Assembly (NCBI GenBank): GCA_019915135.1
Contig: JAHLMK010000030.1
Location: 62,001-126,000 of the forward strand
Reading direction: 5' to 3'
DNA: 64,000 nucleotides
Source: Strobilurus pachycystidiatus
Lineage: Eukaryota > Basidiomycota > Agaricomycetes > Agaricales > Physalacriaceae
This document shows positions 42,954 through 53,716 of the stretch, piece after piece (position 1 is the stretch's first letter; each line of letters starts with the position of its first letter). The position numbers and the translations under genes were made by a program. Under the pieces are notes generated by a model that had not been told where the DNA came from, did no database searches, and worked only from the letters and a program-made list of their open reading frames with translations.

Positions 42954-44672
42954 TCAAATCCCAACCGACGGTCTGCGGTCTGTATCGTCATATCGGAAAA
43001 TATGTACATTTGCACCAGATTCCTCGATGGCGACCAGACGGAGCCATTGCTCGCGCGTGAGAGCAAACTCGCTTCGCGCATGCAGAATGAAGGTTTCAAG
43101 CGAGGCGACGGAGTCTGCGCCTCCGTCTACCGGCCGACGGGATTCCAGAACGTCAAGGACCGCCTCAGCGATATGCGACGAGTCTTCTGGTCCGCTTCTA
43201 TCATAAACGGACAAGTCCAGGACCAGGCGGCGGAGCAGGGGAAGTCCAACGTTGTTGGGTCGTTGCTTGTAGATCAGCGGACGGATGAAGATGTCTGAAA
43301 GGCTTTTGGCATCCATCCGCAGACCGAAGAGGGACAGCTCCTCTACGGAGCTGTATTCCTGCGAGTCGGTGTAGAATAGGACGAAGTCGTCGTGTGCTGG
43401 GAGGTAATTGCCGTCGAAGCCGAACGCCATGCTGCGGAGCTTGGGCTTGGACCGTTTGACGAGGTCGTGCAGGGTGGAGATGGTGCGACCGTTGGCGCCC
43501 TCGACAACGAGGGTTTGGAGTTGGGAGACTGTGAGCCGCTCGAGGACCTGCGCGGAGTTCTTGCTGGGGTCCTTGACGGTGAGGTGCTCCAGCGTGTGCA
43601 TGGACACGTCGGTGGGGATGTCGTTGGGGTACCACGGTGCGTTCTTGTCGTTCCAGAGAACGAGGGAACGCAAACTGGGCATGCGTGCGAGGATGAGAAG
43701 GACCGCTGGGGACCGAGCGAGGGGAGGTGAGAGCTGTAGCTCGGCGCGTTCGACCATGTGCCAGTTGAGATCGACACCGTCGGTCGTGAGCTCGGGAAGG
43801 CAGAGGAGGATGACGTGCTTCAGCGTCGAGGGGAAGGAGATGGAGATGGTGCGACTGGATGCGGGATCGAGAGCGTGGATCTCGAGAGTCTCAAGGGTGA
43901 TCATTCGGGAGGCGAGATGAGTGAACTCTGGGACGGAGATGACATCGAGGGTGGGGAGCCACATACAGAGGCGTCGAATGCGGGGAGCACAGAAGAGTAG
44001 CCATGGGTAAAGATTGTTGTCGTATGAGAGGCCGGATGGTTGCACGGCCAGTGAAACAATGAGTGGATGCTGAGCGGAGCGAGCGATACTTAAAGATATC
44101 GCGGATGCCCTGCGAAGATAGACGGGATCGTGATGCACGGGCACGAGACTCTTCCCCAGAACTCTGCCTCTAGATGGAGGCGGTGGAGTGTGATGATAGA
44201 GGGCGAAGTGAATGTGAGACCAGAGCTCTGGCGAAGTGGTCGCAGTGTCGAACCACGGGCGACACACTGCGGCGAGGCAGCTCGGACCCATGCTTGAGAA
44301 GGACGACGGTGGCATGTCTGCGGAGACCTGGGGGTATGTGACGGCAACGGCGTAGAGGAAGATTTCGCGTAAAACATCAGGAGGAAGACGTCTGACGGGA
44401 TTCAGGACGAGGTCGTTGCAGTCAAGATTCCACTTCAGGTCGTCGCGCTCCTGCAGAAGGGAGTCTAGAGCACGCTGTGCGTCGTCGATGATCGAGTCCA
44501 GCCTCGCCAGCTTCTCTCTACCATCGAGGCGTACTTGACGCGCAGCGCTCTCCTGCGCCTCCGTTGGCGCGTCGTTGGTCTTCAGGAGAAGCGCGAGATC
44601 AGGGTGAGGGAGAGGTCGAGGCTCCCTAATTCCGTGACAGTCTTGCTGGCAATGATTGCAGCGATGGACCAT
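42954..44672 (-). CDS. F-box protein with LRR-like C-terminal region
   Basis: Single exon, about 572 residues, start ATG at 44672 (MVHRCNHCQQDC). F-box proteins recruit substrates to SCF ubiquitin ligases. A helix (ARLDSIIDDAQRALDSLL) precedes the F-box (LVLNPVRRLPPDVLREIFLY, about residues 90-130, with CRPWFDTATTSPELWSHI), an arrangement typical of the large Agaricomycete F-box families. The rest has irregular leucine-rich segments (LETLEIHALDP, RSLVLWNDKN, EELSLFGLRM). The C-terminus (SVASLETFILHARSEF) is also what survives in unit A. The N-terminal Cys/His pair (CNHC) may be a small metal site. Confidence 0.82.
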   Translation of the reverse strand: MVHRCNHCQQDCHGIREPRPLPHPDLALLLKTNDAPTEAQESAARQVRLDGREKLARLDSIIDDAQRALDSLLQERDDLKWNLDCNDLVLNPVRRLPPDVLREIFLYAVAVTYPQVSADMPPSSFSSMGPSCLAAVCRPWFDTATTSPELWSHIHFALYHHTPPPPSRGRVLGKSLVPVHHDPVYLRRASAISLSIARSAQHPLIVSLAVQPSGLSYDNNLYPWLLFCAPRIRRLCMWLPTLDVISVPEFTHLASRMITLETLEIHALDPASSRTISISFPSTLKHVILLCLPELTTDGVDLNWHMVERAELQLSPPLARSPAVLLILARMPSLRSLVLWNDKNAPWYPNDIPTDVSMHTLEHLTVKDPSKNSAQVLERLTVSQLQTLVVEGANGRTISTLHDLVKRSKPKLRSMAFGFDGNYLPAHDDFVLFYTDSQEYSSVEELSLFGLRMDAKSLSDIFIRPLIYKQRPNNVGLPLLRRLVLDLSVYDRSGPEDSSHIAEAVLDVLESRRPVDGGADSVASLETFILHARSEFALTREQWLRLVAIEESGANVHIFRYDDTDRRPSVGI

Positions 44673-45142
44673 GGCTAGTTTCACATGTCATCGGTAGTAC
44701 GAAACAGGATATTTATCTTGCAACGAACCTGTATACGAAAAGCCGATCGTGACCGAGGAAGCAGTGGACAGGGAGATGGACAGAATGGGTGGGTCGAGAG
44801 TCGGAGGGAGACGCAAGGAGCTGCGATGCTGGCGGTTTCAATGCAACGTCGAAAACACCAGGTAAGGTTGATGCAAGCACTCTCGAGTCTCGACGCTGCT
44901 AGTCTGATGAACCCGGCTCTAATACGAGAAAACACTCGTGGCGGTCACAGACTACAGGTTCACCAATGATGCGCCCGTGCAGAGGCGACATTACGGCCGA
45001 CGTTGGGTCTGGGTCCGTAAGTACCTTGTGATGATTGATTGACAGGCAGAAGTTGTGGCAGTGCCAGACTTTGTTCCGTTTTCCGTCAGGTCTGGCCTGC
45101 CGAACGATGCCGGTATTTCCAACAAGGACTTTGAGGCGCGTG
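44673..45142. other. Intergenic, no gene seen
   Basis: Matches 15351-15782 of unit A; contains the F-box promoter side. Confidence 0.5.
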
Positions 45143-45703
45143 CAAGAGGTGAGAGATCTCTGGATCTCGGATTAGTTCCCACGACCTACCTACCCCCCAA
45201 ATAAGGCAGGTCTGAGTCAGCGGCCATCATCGGCAATTGATGAGCACCAGCCAGTGGCAGCCACGAGTCTCGAGAGCTCGCAGCGGTGGTACACCTCTGC
45301 CCGCTCACCGCAAATTCAGCGTCCAGCTTACCAGTCAATCATCGCTGAACCAAAGGCACAATTTAATCCAGCCCCAACTTTAGCAATGCAAGAACATCTA
45401 TGGTCTACACTCAGTTAAATATACGGCACTTGTAACTTGTAAGCACAGTGACTAGTTGAGTACTGTTATCGTCTCAGTACGAATTCCGTCTTTGACATGG
45501 AACGTTCATTAAGAATGGGACACATCTGTACATGAAACCTCTCGTCACTTGCACGGCAGCCTCTGTACTGCACAACCAGAATTGCGCTGCACCCTAACTG
45601 CAGCCTGCCCATGCCGCAAGTGATCCGGCTCATCGGGAATCACCGAGTCGGGGCTCGCGTGGCATGATCAGATGTCCAAGATCCAGAGATCTCTCACCTC
45701 TTG
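45143..45703. mobile_element. 561-bp hAT-like MITE
   Basis: Absent from the matching place in unit A (15783-15800) and in copy C (about 53655). The ends are inverted: CAAGAGGTGAGAGATCTCTG on the left and the same 20 bases on the inverse of the right, with a few more matches inward. It is flanked by GGCGCGTG (45135-45142 and 45704-45711). An 8-bp duplication and CA-starting ends fit a non-autonomous hAT-type element. No coding capacity is seen. Confidence 0.88.
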
Positions 45704-45761
45704 GGCGCGTGCCCCTTGCCCAAGTTGATCCCACCCCCAACATCGTTGGGTATTCCACCTG

Positions 45762-47834
45762 ATGTCCTTCCCCGAGATACCTTACCGGGACTATCTTCTC
45801 CAATTCCAAGCACCTCGTGCCGGTCGGAACCAAAACAATCACCACTCCACGCTTCCTGATCCTCCCACCAAGCCGTCCTTTCCCATTGGCCTTTACGACC
45901 GACATATACCTCACCATCTCATTCTAAAGCGTGTCGAGCTCCGGCCATCACTTGTACCGGACATATGCGCTGCTCTTGACACGTACAGCAATTCCATGGA
46001 CGCGCTGGCAGACGATTTATTTGCTTTTCCCGAGAGCAGATACAGAGACTGGAGGCCATCCGATGCACGCTCTTTAGAGGAGGTGCGCTGCAGGACTGTA
46101 TCCGCGGCCTCTTGTCAAGTTGCTTCCAGCCTGCTTATCAACCCAACGCAGCCGGATCAAGATCCTCTACTCGTATGGTCCAAATGCGATCTCCGCGACG
46201 AAACTCTTCTCAATGAGAACTTTTGCTCGCTACACTGCCATCTGCAGGTTGTAAATCCTGGAGAGTACTCCCAACGTAATCCCAACGATGACACGAAAGC
46301 TAAACTGGCGAAACTTCTGAAGTATACGCCCTGGCTTATAACGGGGATGCTTTTCTCCAGCGAAGCTCGAAGTCTTTTGCAAACCATGGGAGACGTGGCC
46401 GACCGGGAGGAGTTCCCTTGGAAGGTGGACTCCATCTGCTCCCGAATACCACCGAGCATACCACCTCCCCCCGACGCACCGGAGGCATTTTGGGGAGCTA
46501 CGCCAACCTCCCGAAAATTGCTCCCACGACGTAGTACAAGGCTCCGCGAGAGGGTCGAGGGAGTTGCAAGGAGGGTTCCAACGCCTGGCGAAATCACCTC
46601 TGTCGATTGGTTTCCTTCGTCTGCTGAGCCGTACCAACCGTCGCCAGATGACTATATTCAAAAAGTCTGTCGTTTTGCCTACGACTCCCCCACTGACTAA
46701 CCATGCTATAGGCCTGGAGTACCGCTGTCCGTCTTGATACCTCACTGATCCTCTTCGACTGTGGAGGGCTCATTCGAATTGGCGTTCGTCAGCGAGCTAC
46801 ACAGACGCTGTTGCTGTCTGATGTCATAGACATTGTTGACAGCAAGCAGCCATCATACGGCCAGCTGTGGACTGCTCTCCATCTGGCCGCCGTACATGAC
46901 GCCTTCCAGCGGGTACCACTACTCTTTCAAGCACGTACTGCTGAGCAAGTGAACAGGAAACGCAAGGCCGAGTATGTCGCAATGGAATCAAGGAAACGAG
47001 CGAGGCTTTCAGAGAGTAACGCCGACGCCCGTGTTCTAGTAAGTTGAACGCCTGAGCTTGTACCCCATACTTATCATGCATCAGACTACAAAGGAGTATA
47101 TTGCGACTCACAGTGTTGCTGCCGTCACACTGCAGTTCGGACTTCTGGACTCGCCGGCACCCACGGTGTTATCAAGCGCAGACGTACGCATCGCAGACGC
47201 AAAAGAATATCTGAACATTGTGTTGGACGCCAGGCTGGGCGCAGGTTCGACCGGTGATGCCTTCAACGCAGTCTTAGAGCCGGATGGCTCATCCCGCGCG
47301 CCCAAGTACTCTCCGTTCGTCGTCAAAATGGCGACGACGGAGTACAAAATGCGCCGGTTGAAGCACGAGTACGCTATCTACATGCGTCTGCAAAAGGCGC
47401 GCGTGAAGGGGATCCCATTGGCGATGGGATTCTTCGAGAGCTCATCAACGAGCATGTCGATCATGATCCTTAGTCATGTAGGGCAACCACTCGGACTGAG
47501 GATGAACGAGGAGAAGGGCGTCGAGCTATCACGGACTCAGAAGTACGTCTTGTTCCTGTGGTTGACTGTCATCACTGATAACGGGTGTAGATTGGATCTG
47601 AGACGTACTCTTCGAGCCATTCACAAGGCCGGTGTCCTCCATCGCGATATACGCTCCTGGAACATGATGGAGGACGTGTACGGCAGGGTGTACATCGCCG
47701 ACTTTGACAGAGCCACCATCAACGGGTCTAAGGAAAATTGCAGCGAGGAGAAGAAACGACTGAATGAATTCCTGGAGGGAAAGTTTGTTGATGAAGCGCG
47801 TGTCATTGGGCATGATGAAATCGGGTCTGAGTGA
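45762..47834 (+). CDS. Atypical protein-kinase-like protein, copy B
   Basis: Four exons (introns near 46668-46711, 47041-47083 and 47543-47590) join to about 645 residues. N-terminal region to about 410: MSFPEIPYRDYLLQF, then TPWLITGMLF and a Pro-rich segment, followed by a basic stretch RKRKAEYVAMESRKRAR that may direct the protein to the nucleus. Kinase-like core: LGAGSTGDAFNAV (about 462-474), the FVVKMA lysine (about 492), HRDIRSWNMM (about 581-590) and IADFDRA (about 599-605). The DFD in place of DFG keeps the metal-binding Asp but is unusual. It is convergent with the second kinase-like gene, about 30 bp apart. The substrate is unknown. Confidence 0.78.
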
Positions 47835-47863
47835 TAACTTGAGTATTTAATGGTACATATTTC

Positions 47864-50322
47864 CTACAACCTTTCGTAGTGTAATCCTCGGAGCTTCTTT
47901 GACTGCTGCACCTCGTCTTCAACCTCTGATTGGTCTGATCTCTTGAGTAGATCAGTAATAATTCTCATATCGCGGACATCCTTCTTGAACGCAGCCTTAT
48001 CGTCTGAATCGTGACGGGCTCCGCTCCACCCAACAATGTGAATGGCTCTCCAGCCGGCTTCGTCCTCGTGGCCATAATCATCGTACAGAATGTGTTCTCG
48101 GTCCAGCTTCCCGTGCGTGATGTTTCTAGCATGCAAGAGTTCCAGCCAGTTCTCGAGGTGATATCTAAATCGAGATAGAGGTCAATTACACTTCATCAAC
48201 AGATCCTCTAAGCAATGACGCACGCAAGGTCCTCGTCTTCATGTGCCATTGTGAGGGGCGGTTTCGGAAAGTATTGCATGAGTAAAACAGATGTTTCCTC
48301 ATCCGAAAACATTCCGAAGGGAATGGGAGTTACACAAGGGTATAAGGGAGATACCTCGTTGCCGCAGATAGCAAGAAGAGTCCGGTACTCCTGTTGCAGC
48401 AATTCAGCAGACGAAGCTCCCGTGCCGAACTTTGCTACCAACGGGCCCTTCTGCTGATCTAGTTGTCCGTCTGCTCCAACAAAATAGCAGACGTATACAT
48501 CCCCGTGACGCATAGGAGCGTGGACCTGAATGTGGACTTGACGCGAAGACAAGTCATTGGGAGTAATGAACCTTGACGGCATAATTAGAGGAGAGCGAAC
48601 GCGCGAAAGAGATCCCTCTCCCAAATTTGCGGGGCCCCAGTGGACATGAAGACGCCCAACATTGTAGAGGGCGTCCCTCAAGTCGAACTGCTCCGTTGCC
48701 ACGGCCAATGGATCCAAAGGCTATGACAATTGGTCAGTGAGCTGATGATTCAACTAAGTGGCTTGAACCTACGTTGGGCTTCATCTGTGGCGGAAGCGTG
48801 TGTCCCAATTCAATATGATATGTCAATCGTAGGGACTTGGTGTCAAACTTCGCAGAACCAAGCATGTCGTGCCCATGTAAAGCGGTCCAGGGAAGTGTTC
48901 CGCGCTGGGTATCGCTTCTCCGCATCTCTGTGCGCGCAAATAGATCCTTTGTTGCCATGATAAACTGGCCGGTCTCGATAGCGAGGGGCGCAAATGGGGA
49001 GTTCTCAGATGGCGGAAGCGCCATGTCGATGGGGTCCGACACGTATAGTGTCTGTGTCTCCCGTTCGCGGATGCAGATGAATTTGACGTCGCCGGTGACG
49101 ATGTTGATGAATGTCGCGTCGCTTGAATCCCCCACTGTCCATGCCTGAGGTGACACAAGATGAGTACGGCGTTACTCGTCTACGGAGGATAGGCACTCAC
49201 ACGCTGGTAGCAGAACATTGCTGAATGGAATACATCATCCTCCATATCCGACACCCATCTTGGCTGCCACGGTCGATCAACGGTCTCGGAGGCAGACAGT
49301 AATTCCGCAATGACATGACTGTCCCGTCCAGTCGGACGACCAGACACAGCCCTCTTTGCCGTCAAGACGCTTTGGCATTGGAGCGGAGACCCACAATTCC
49401 TTCGCTCGACGTCGTTCTCGTCGCAAATGTACGAAGTCCACCCTCTTTCGTCAACAACATTATAAATGGCGATGTAGTTCATTGCATTCACGATCTCGTC
49501 AGTGGTGAATGGTCTCCCGACTTTGAGAAGGACAAAAGGGAGGAATTCTGTATATCCCTGTTCTGTGGCGGCCTTCAGGTTGGCGCGAAGCCCAGTCGTC
49601 TCCTTACAAATCGGGACGGCGCTCTGATCGAGGACAATATAACCCTCGCCAGGTGCGTCGCTTGCTGGGTCGTTGGATTCCGGTTGCCAACGCAAGAAAC
49701 CCGATTTCGCCAAAGAGATATTCCCGGGCTGTAAGAGTGCGGAGGCAATCAAAGCGGGGATGCGTTCGCGAATATTGAGAGCGGCAACGAAAGCGTCCAA
49801 TGTGTCAACGGTTTGTTTCACACTCCAGGTTTCCATCTCGTAGTTTCTTTCTTTGAAGGCGATATCTGAGGTCCGTGGAATTGGCGTGGAGAAGACAGCT
49901 CGATTCTCGTCAGCGTCGCGATATGCTTCGAACAGCGCCGCAAGAGTTTCCGGGAGATTGTCGATGTGTTTGACATGCTTAAGCTGGTGTCTATCGTGCA
50001 TGTGTAAGGCCACGGGCCCGGGTCGCGGAACGTTGAAACGCTGTCCAACGAGCTCATCCCAAAACGGGGTGGTGTAAAGAAGGGGGTCTTGGACGGCTGC
50101 ATCGCGGGGTCGTTTACGAGTGCATGTGGCGCCGTTGGCCGTCGAAGTTCCGACAGGGCCCGTGATCATTTGGATGGAGGGAGCCCAGTTTGGCTCGGCC
50201 ATATTTGCATCACCCATCGCAATCGAGGGGGCCTGCGCAGTAGGAGCAGACACTCTAAGGGGAGCGGGCTGCCACGAGATGGCAGCAGACAACGTGTCCA
50301 CATCAGGCTGGGACTCTTGCAT
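47864..50322 (-). CDS. Second, divergent kinase-like protein (probable pseudokinase)
   Basis: Four exons join to about 760 residues, from MQESQPDVDTLSAAISW (50322) to the stop at 47864. The N-terminal half (FWDELVGQRFNVPRPGP, HQLKHVKHIDNLPETLA, AIYNVVDERGWTSYICDEND) and a second block (DATFINIVTGDVKFICIRE) are unrecognised. The C-terminal third looks like a degenerate kinase: GPLVAKF with a lysine, a hinge-like LLMQYFPKPPL, and ITHGKLDREHILYDDYG in place of HRDxxxxN, so the catalytic Asp and Asn are lost. It is convergent with the HRD-bearing kinase 30 bp away. The two may act together, a guess based on paired inheritance in both units. This is the only intact copy here. Confidence 0.72.
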
Positions 50323-51673
50323 GGTGTGTAGACGTTCCGAGATCTGTGGATGTTGAGATGAGATTGACCTTGAGATGGGGAAAAAGACGCACTGACGGGG
50401 AAGAAAAGAGGGAAGGTCTGGTCTACAGCACTTGTAAACTATGGACCTTTTATATGTCATCGTTCGCATTGATCGCCGCATTGATCAGGGACTTGCCGGA
50501 TGCGGATGGTCTTTGTGGCGTCAAGTGTGTTCCACGTCTGCGTGAGGCAGTCTCACCTTCTCGAACAGAAATTGAAGGCAGCTAACACTGATATCTATAA
50601 TACACCGCCCCAGGTCAGAGCAGATCGCTCAAGGTGCCCAACCGAAAGGTGCGACTCAGACTCTCCCGGCACCGAAGAGCGCCACTCATCCGTATTCGGA
50701 ACAAACATGGGAGCGGATCAAGGGCCTATTACCAGTAACGGTACAGGTTCGAACAAGACAAAAGCCTTCCATTGTCTATATCAGGTCATTACAATGTGTA
50801 CAATGTGTGCTCCTTTGCCATTGCCAGTGCATTGTTGCTACGATTTCAGCTGACAACGGATCTCAAAGAGTGGTAGAGCAGGATCTAAGAAAGAGGATAC
50901 ACGATACAAGAATTGAGATCACCGAAATCGTACATTAGAATGATCGCATCCCAACGCGATGCAAGTCTGCCTCGCCTTTTCTCATTCCTATTCCTAGAGG
51001 CAGCACGATCACAACCAGACTCGCCTCGCGCGACCATCGATCCCTGCCCGCCTTCAGCAACTAGCTTTTTTGTCAAAGATGGACGAATGAGAACCTTCTT
51101 GGGGTTGGCACGCACACGGGTTGCATGGTCGGTAGGGGTGGGCTGGGCGCGGTTGCACCGAGAGACCCCAGCGCCCACGAATTCCCATCCTTCGCCGACG
51201 ACGATCCCGATGCGTCGACTGGTCGCGGAGGTCGTGGTTCAGCCGCGCCAGTCCTTACCGCCCATGCGCCGCAACTCGATTTCCCACCACCGCACTTTCT
51301 TCCCTACATGCTGCTTTTCTCCAATCACCAACACATGGGACGGCGTCGTCGTCGTCTTGCATTTCATCATCAGCGACGTGGCAGTCAAGATGAACGAGAG
51401 TGAAGGCGCTGGAATAGAGAGTGGATGTCCGATTTTCAGAGGAGTATTAATTTTGCATGAGAAGCGCCGGCGAGTGTGATACGAGACCAGAGCAAAGGGA
51501 GCAACCCCTGGCTACTACACAACCACCGCCTTGCGGTCTCCCGCATTTTTCAACTCTCGAGCAAGACGTAGTCAAACGAGCGGACGAAGCTGTGCAAAAA
51601 AGATTAGCGTAAGGCGCCAAGGAAAAGGAACAGGTCGAGCGAAAGTAAGAGGAACATCGACATCGACATCGAC
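50323..51673. other. Unit B intergenic, no gene seen
   Basis: Matches 38703-39680 except for about 0.5 kb extra at roughly 51000-51500, for which no inverted ends or target duplication could be made out. Confidence 0.5.
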
Positions 51674-52392
51674 CTCAACGACCGATATGAGGACGGATTC
51701 GCCGACAGCACAGATACGACTCAGAAAGAACAACATCCAACAATGCACCTGCTTCGCCATCCCAACGTTCGCTATCATGATCGATCGACCTGCCTAATTG
51801 CGTCAGACGATGGTTCGGGGACTACGAGTGAGTTTGTGAGCGTCCAAGCGACGCCGAGGGTGACGATAGACGACACCTGTAGAGGGTACTCACTTTGATG
51901 CCGATGCACGGAAAGATGATCGTGCAGACTTGACGGTGCGTCTTGTGGACTTCCTTTTCTGAGGGAACTGGGGTTAGCAAACTTCTACGAGCCATGAATG
52001 CAATCAAAATGAAACAATCCAAATGAAGGGACGAACACGAACTCACCCTTCTCGAAGATCCGCCTGATCGGCTCCCCAATAAGGCGAGCTTGAACCAGAA
52101 GTGTTACTATCTGCGCGATGTGAACCAACGTGAGCCAGTGGTTGGAAAAGTGTGGTTCGGGAATACGGGCATACGGGACGAAGGAAAACACACTGACGAC
52201 ATCAGGATGATTCAGCGCCTTCGATATCTCCATCTCGTTCTTTCTAATCGTCTTCGGCGCTAACTCCTGCTCAAGGTTCGCGGCCGCGAGTTTCTCATCC
52301 GCCGCTGACCAGGGATAAAAAGGTGTCCTTCCTCGACGGAAACCTGGAGCAGAAGGAGGAGGGAGAGTAAGCGTATCGGCAGTGCTCCGCAT
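51674..52392 (-). CDS. Hypothetical protein at the right duplication breakpoint
   Basis: The start ATG at 52392 gives MRSTADTLTLPPPSAPGF, then WSAADEKLAAANLEQELAPK and a hydrophobic helix (NHWLTLVHIAQIVTLLVQ). An intron from GAGAAGG at about 52048 to ...ccctcag joins to KEVHKTHRQVCTIIFPCI, and a third exon would end at 51674. Only the first exon reads convincingly; the last two are a fit. Its 3' part is duplicated at 39683-39908 without the first exon, which marks the right breakpoint of the tandem duplication. Function unknown. Confidence 0.45.
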
Positions 52393-52829
52393 TTAGCGAG
52401 AACGATGTCGCTCGCGGGAGGTCGGGTTAGCGACGAGATGTTCCTCGCTCTTGACAATCAACGACGGTACACGAATGGTGAAAGGGATGGAATGTTGGTT
52501 TAGTCGTCGGTGGGCCAGCTTTGTCGGGTGCGACTAGCGGGACAGCAGTCGGCGATCGACTGCAAACTCTAGGAGTTTTCTGGAGTGACTCGGAGCAAAT
52601 GGGATAGTCTAAGACGATGGAACGTGCATGCATCAACGAGTCGATGTATCGTGGGGGCGGCTCTGGGCAATGTTCTCCGCCACTAGCACGTTAGAAAGCC
52701 ATCCGCCCTGCACACAACATCAGAAAAAGAAAGCGGAAGGAATTTGGGGGACGCACCAAGGGACGATTTTCTGTACTGAAGGCGATGAGGCTAAGCTTGC
52801 TGTTGATCAACGTGCATCGGAAGAATATC
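52393..52829. other. Intergenic between unit B and copy C
   Basis: Presumed promoter of the 52392 gene. No gene supported. Confidence 0.45.
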
Positions 52830-53560
52830 TCAAAATCGCACCTGTCGTCTAATAGCAGAGCCGCATCCACCCAGGACCAGCCTCAGGTGGACAGCTATGA
52901 GAATCCAGGACATCTTTTTGAAGTAACCCGGAAATGGGCCGCAGGTAACGAGCGCGCGAAGATGGTGAGAGGTAGGGACTGGTCGATAACGGAGATGGCG
53001 TAGGATTGCTGGCATGAGTAGGTAGGGCAAAGAGATTCCTCTATTGTCCGGCTCGCGTCGTTGAATGGCAATGACGGACCGTTCTAGGAGTCCTTGCGGG
53101 GAAGGCGACGTGGTAGGAGAAAAACATGCTAGTGCGAAGTCAGCAGCTCCATCAAGACACTTTTTTTTATGCTCTGCGCACCTCATTTACCATTCTCCGC
53201 GTCCTACTGTTTATCTTGGGAGCTCTGGTCTCGTTCACGTACGGATTGAACGACCACGCAGCGCTCCCGTTGTCATTCGTGTTCATGCCGAGCCAATACA
53301 CGTATCCAATACACGTCATGGTTGGCCCATCGCCAAGATCGAGATCAGTAGCATCGATGGCCTGAGGCTTCTGGGCCGGTTTGTCGCCATTGACCTCTCT
53401 CCTTCTCCTCCGGTGCAGGTACAGGTAGAACGGAGCGAGGGCGGATGCAGATACACCGAGGGAGATACCGATGCAATGCCAACGGTGAATGGTGTGCTGG
53501 TCTGGAATGTACGTGTTGACGCAGGTAAGAATCTCTTAGCGTGGAGGGACTCGGCAAGGC
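52830..53560 (-). pseudogene. Remnant of the membrane-protein-like gene, copy C
   Basis: Third copy. Shared words with copy A include ggctcgcgtcgttgaatggc (53046) and the segment around 53255-53290. The minus strand shows one clear hydrophobic helix, RWHCIGISLGVSASALAPFY, near 53410-53480, followed by an Arg cluster. No continuous frame. It lies directly upstream of kinase copy C, without the F-box and small hypothetical genes present in A and B. Confidence 0.4.
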
Positions 53561-53716
53561 GTTAGGAAGATAAGTGGCAGTGCTGGACTTTGGTCGAGCT
53601 GTGCCAAGACTTCGGGATGCCGAACAATGCCGTTCTCACAACAAAAGACTTTTGAGGCGCGTATAGTATACTTACCCCTTGGCCCCACTTCCCAACATCG
53701 TTGGACATTTCGTGTG

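Larger units (their letters stand above)
39945..51933. repeat. Segmental duplication unit B
   Basis: Direct-orientation partner of unit A, about 12 kb. It holds the intact versions of genes that are broken in A: the small hypothetical gene, the F-box gene and the second kinase-like gene. Relative to A it has a 561-bp MITE at 45143-45703 and about 0.5 kb of extra sequence near 51000-51500. Confidence 0.9.

Noticed and set aside
43392..43920. Plus-strand frames of 112 and 170 codons
   Set aside because: Antisense of the intact single-exon F-box gene.
51000..51500. About 0.5 kb extra in unit B as another transposon
   Set aside because: No inverted ends or target duplication could be found; may be a simple indel or divergent sequence.
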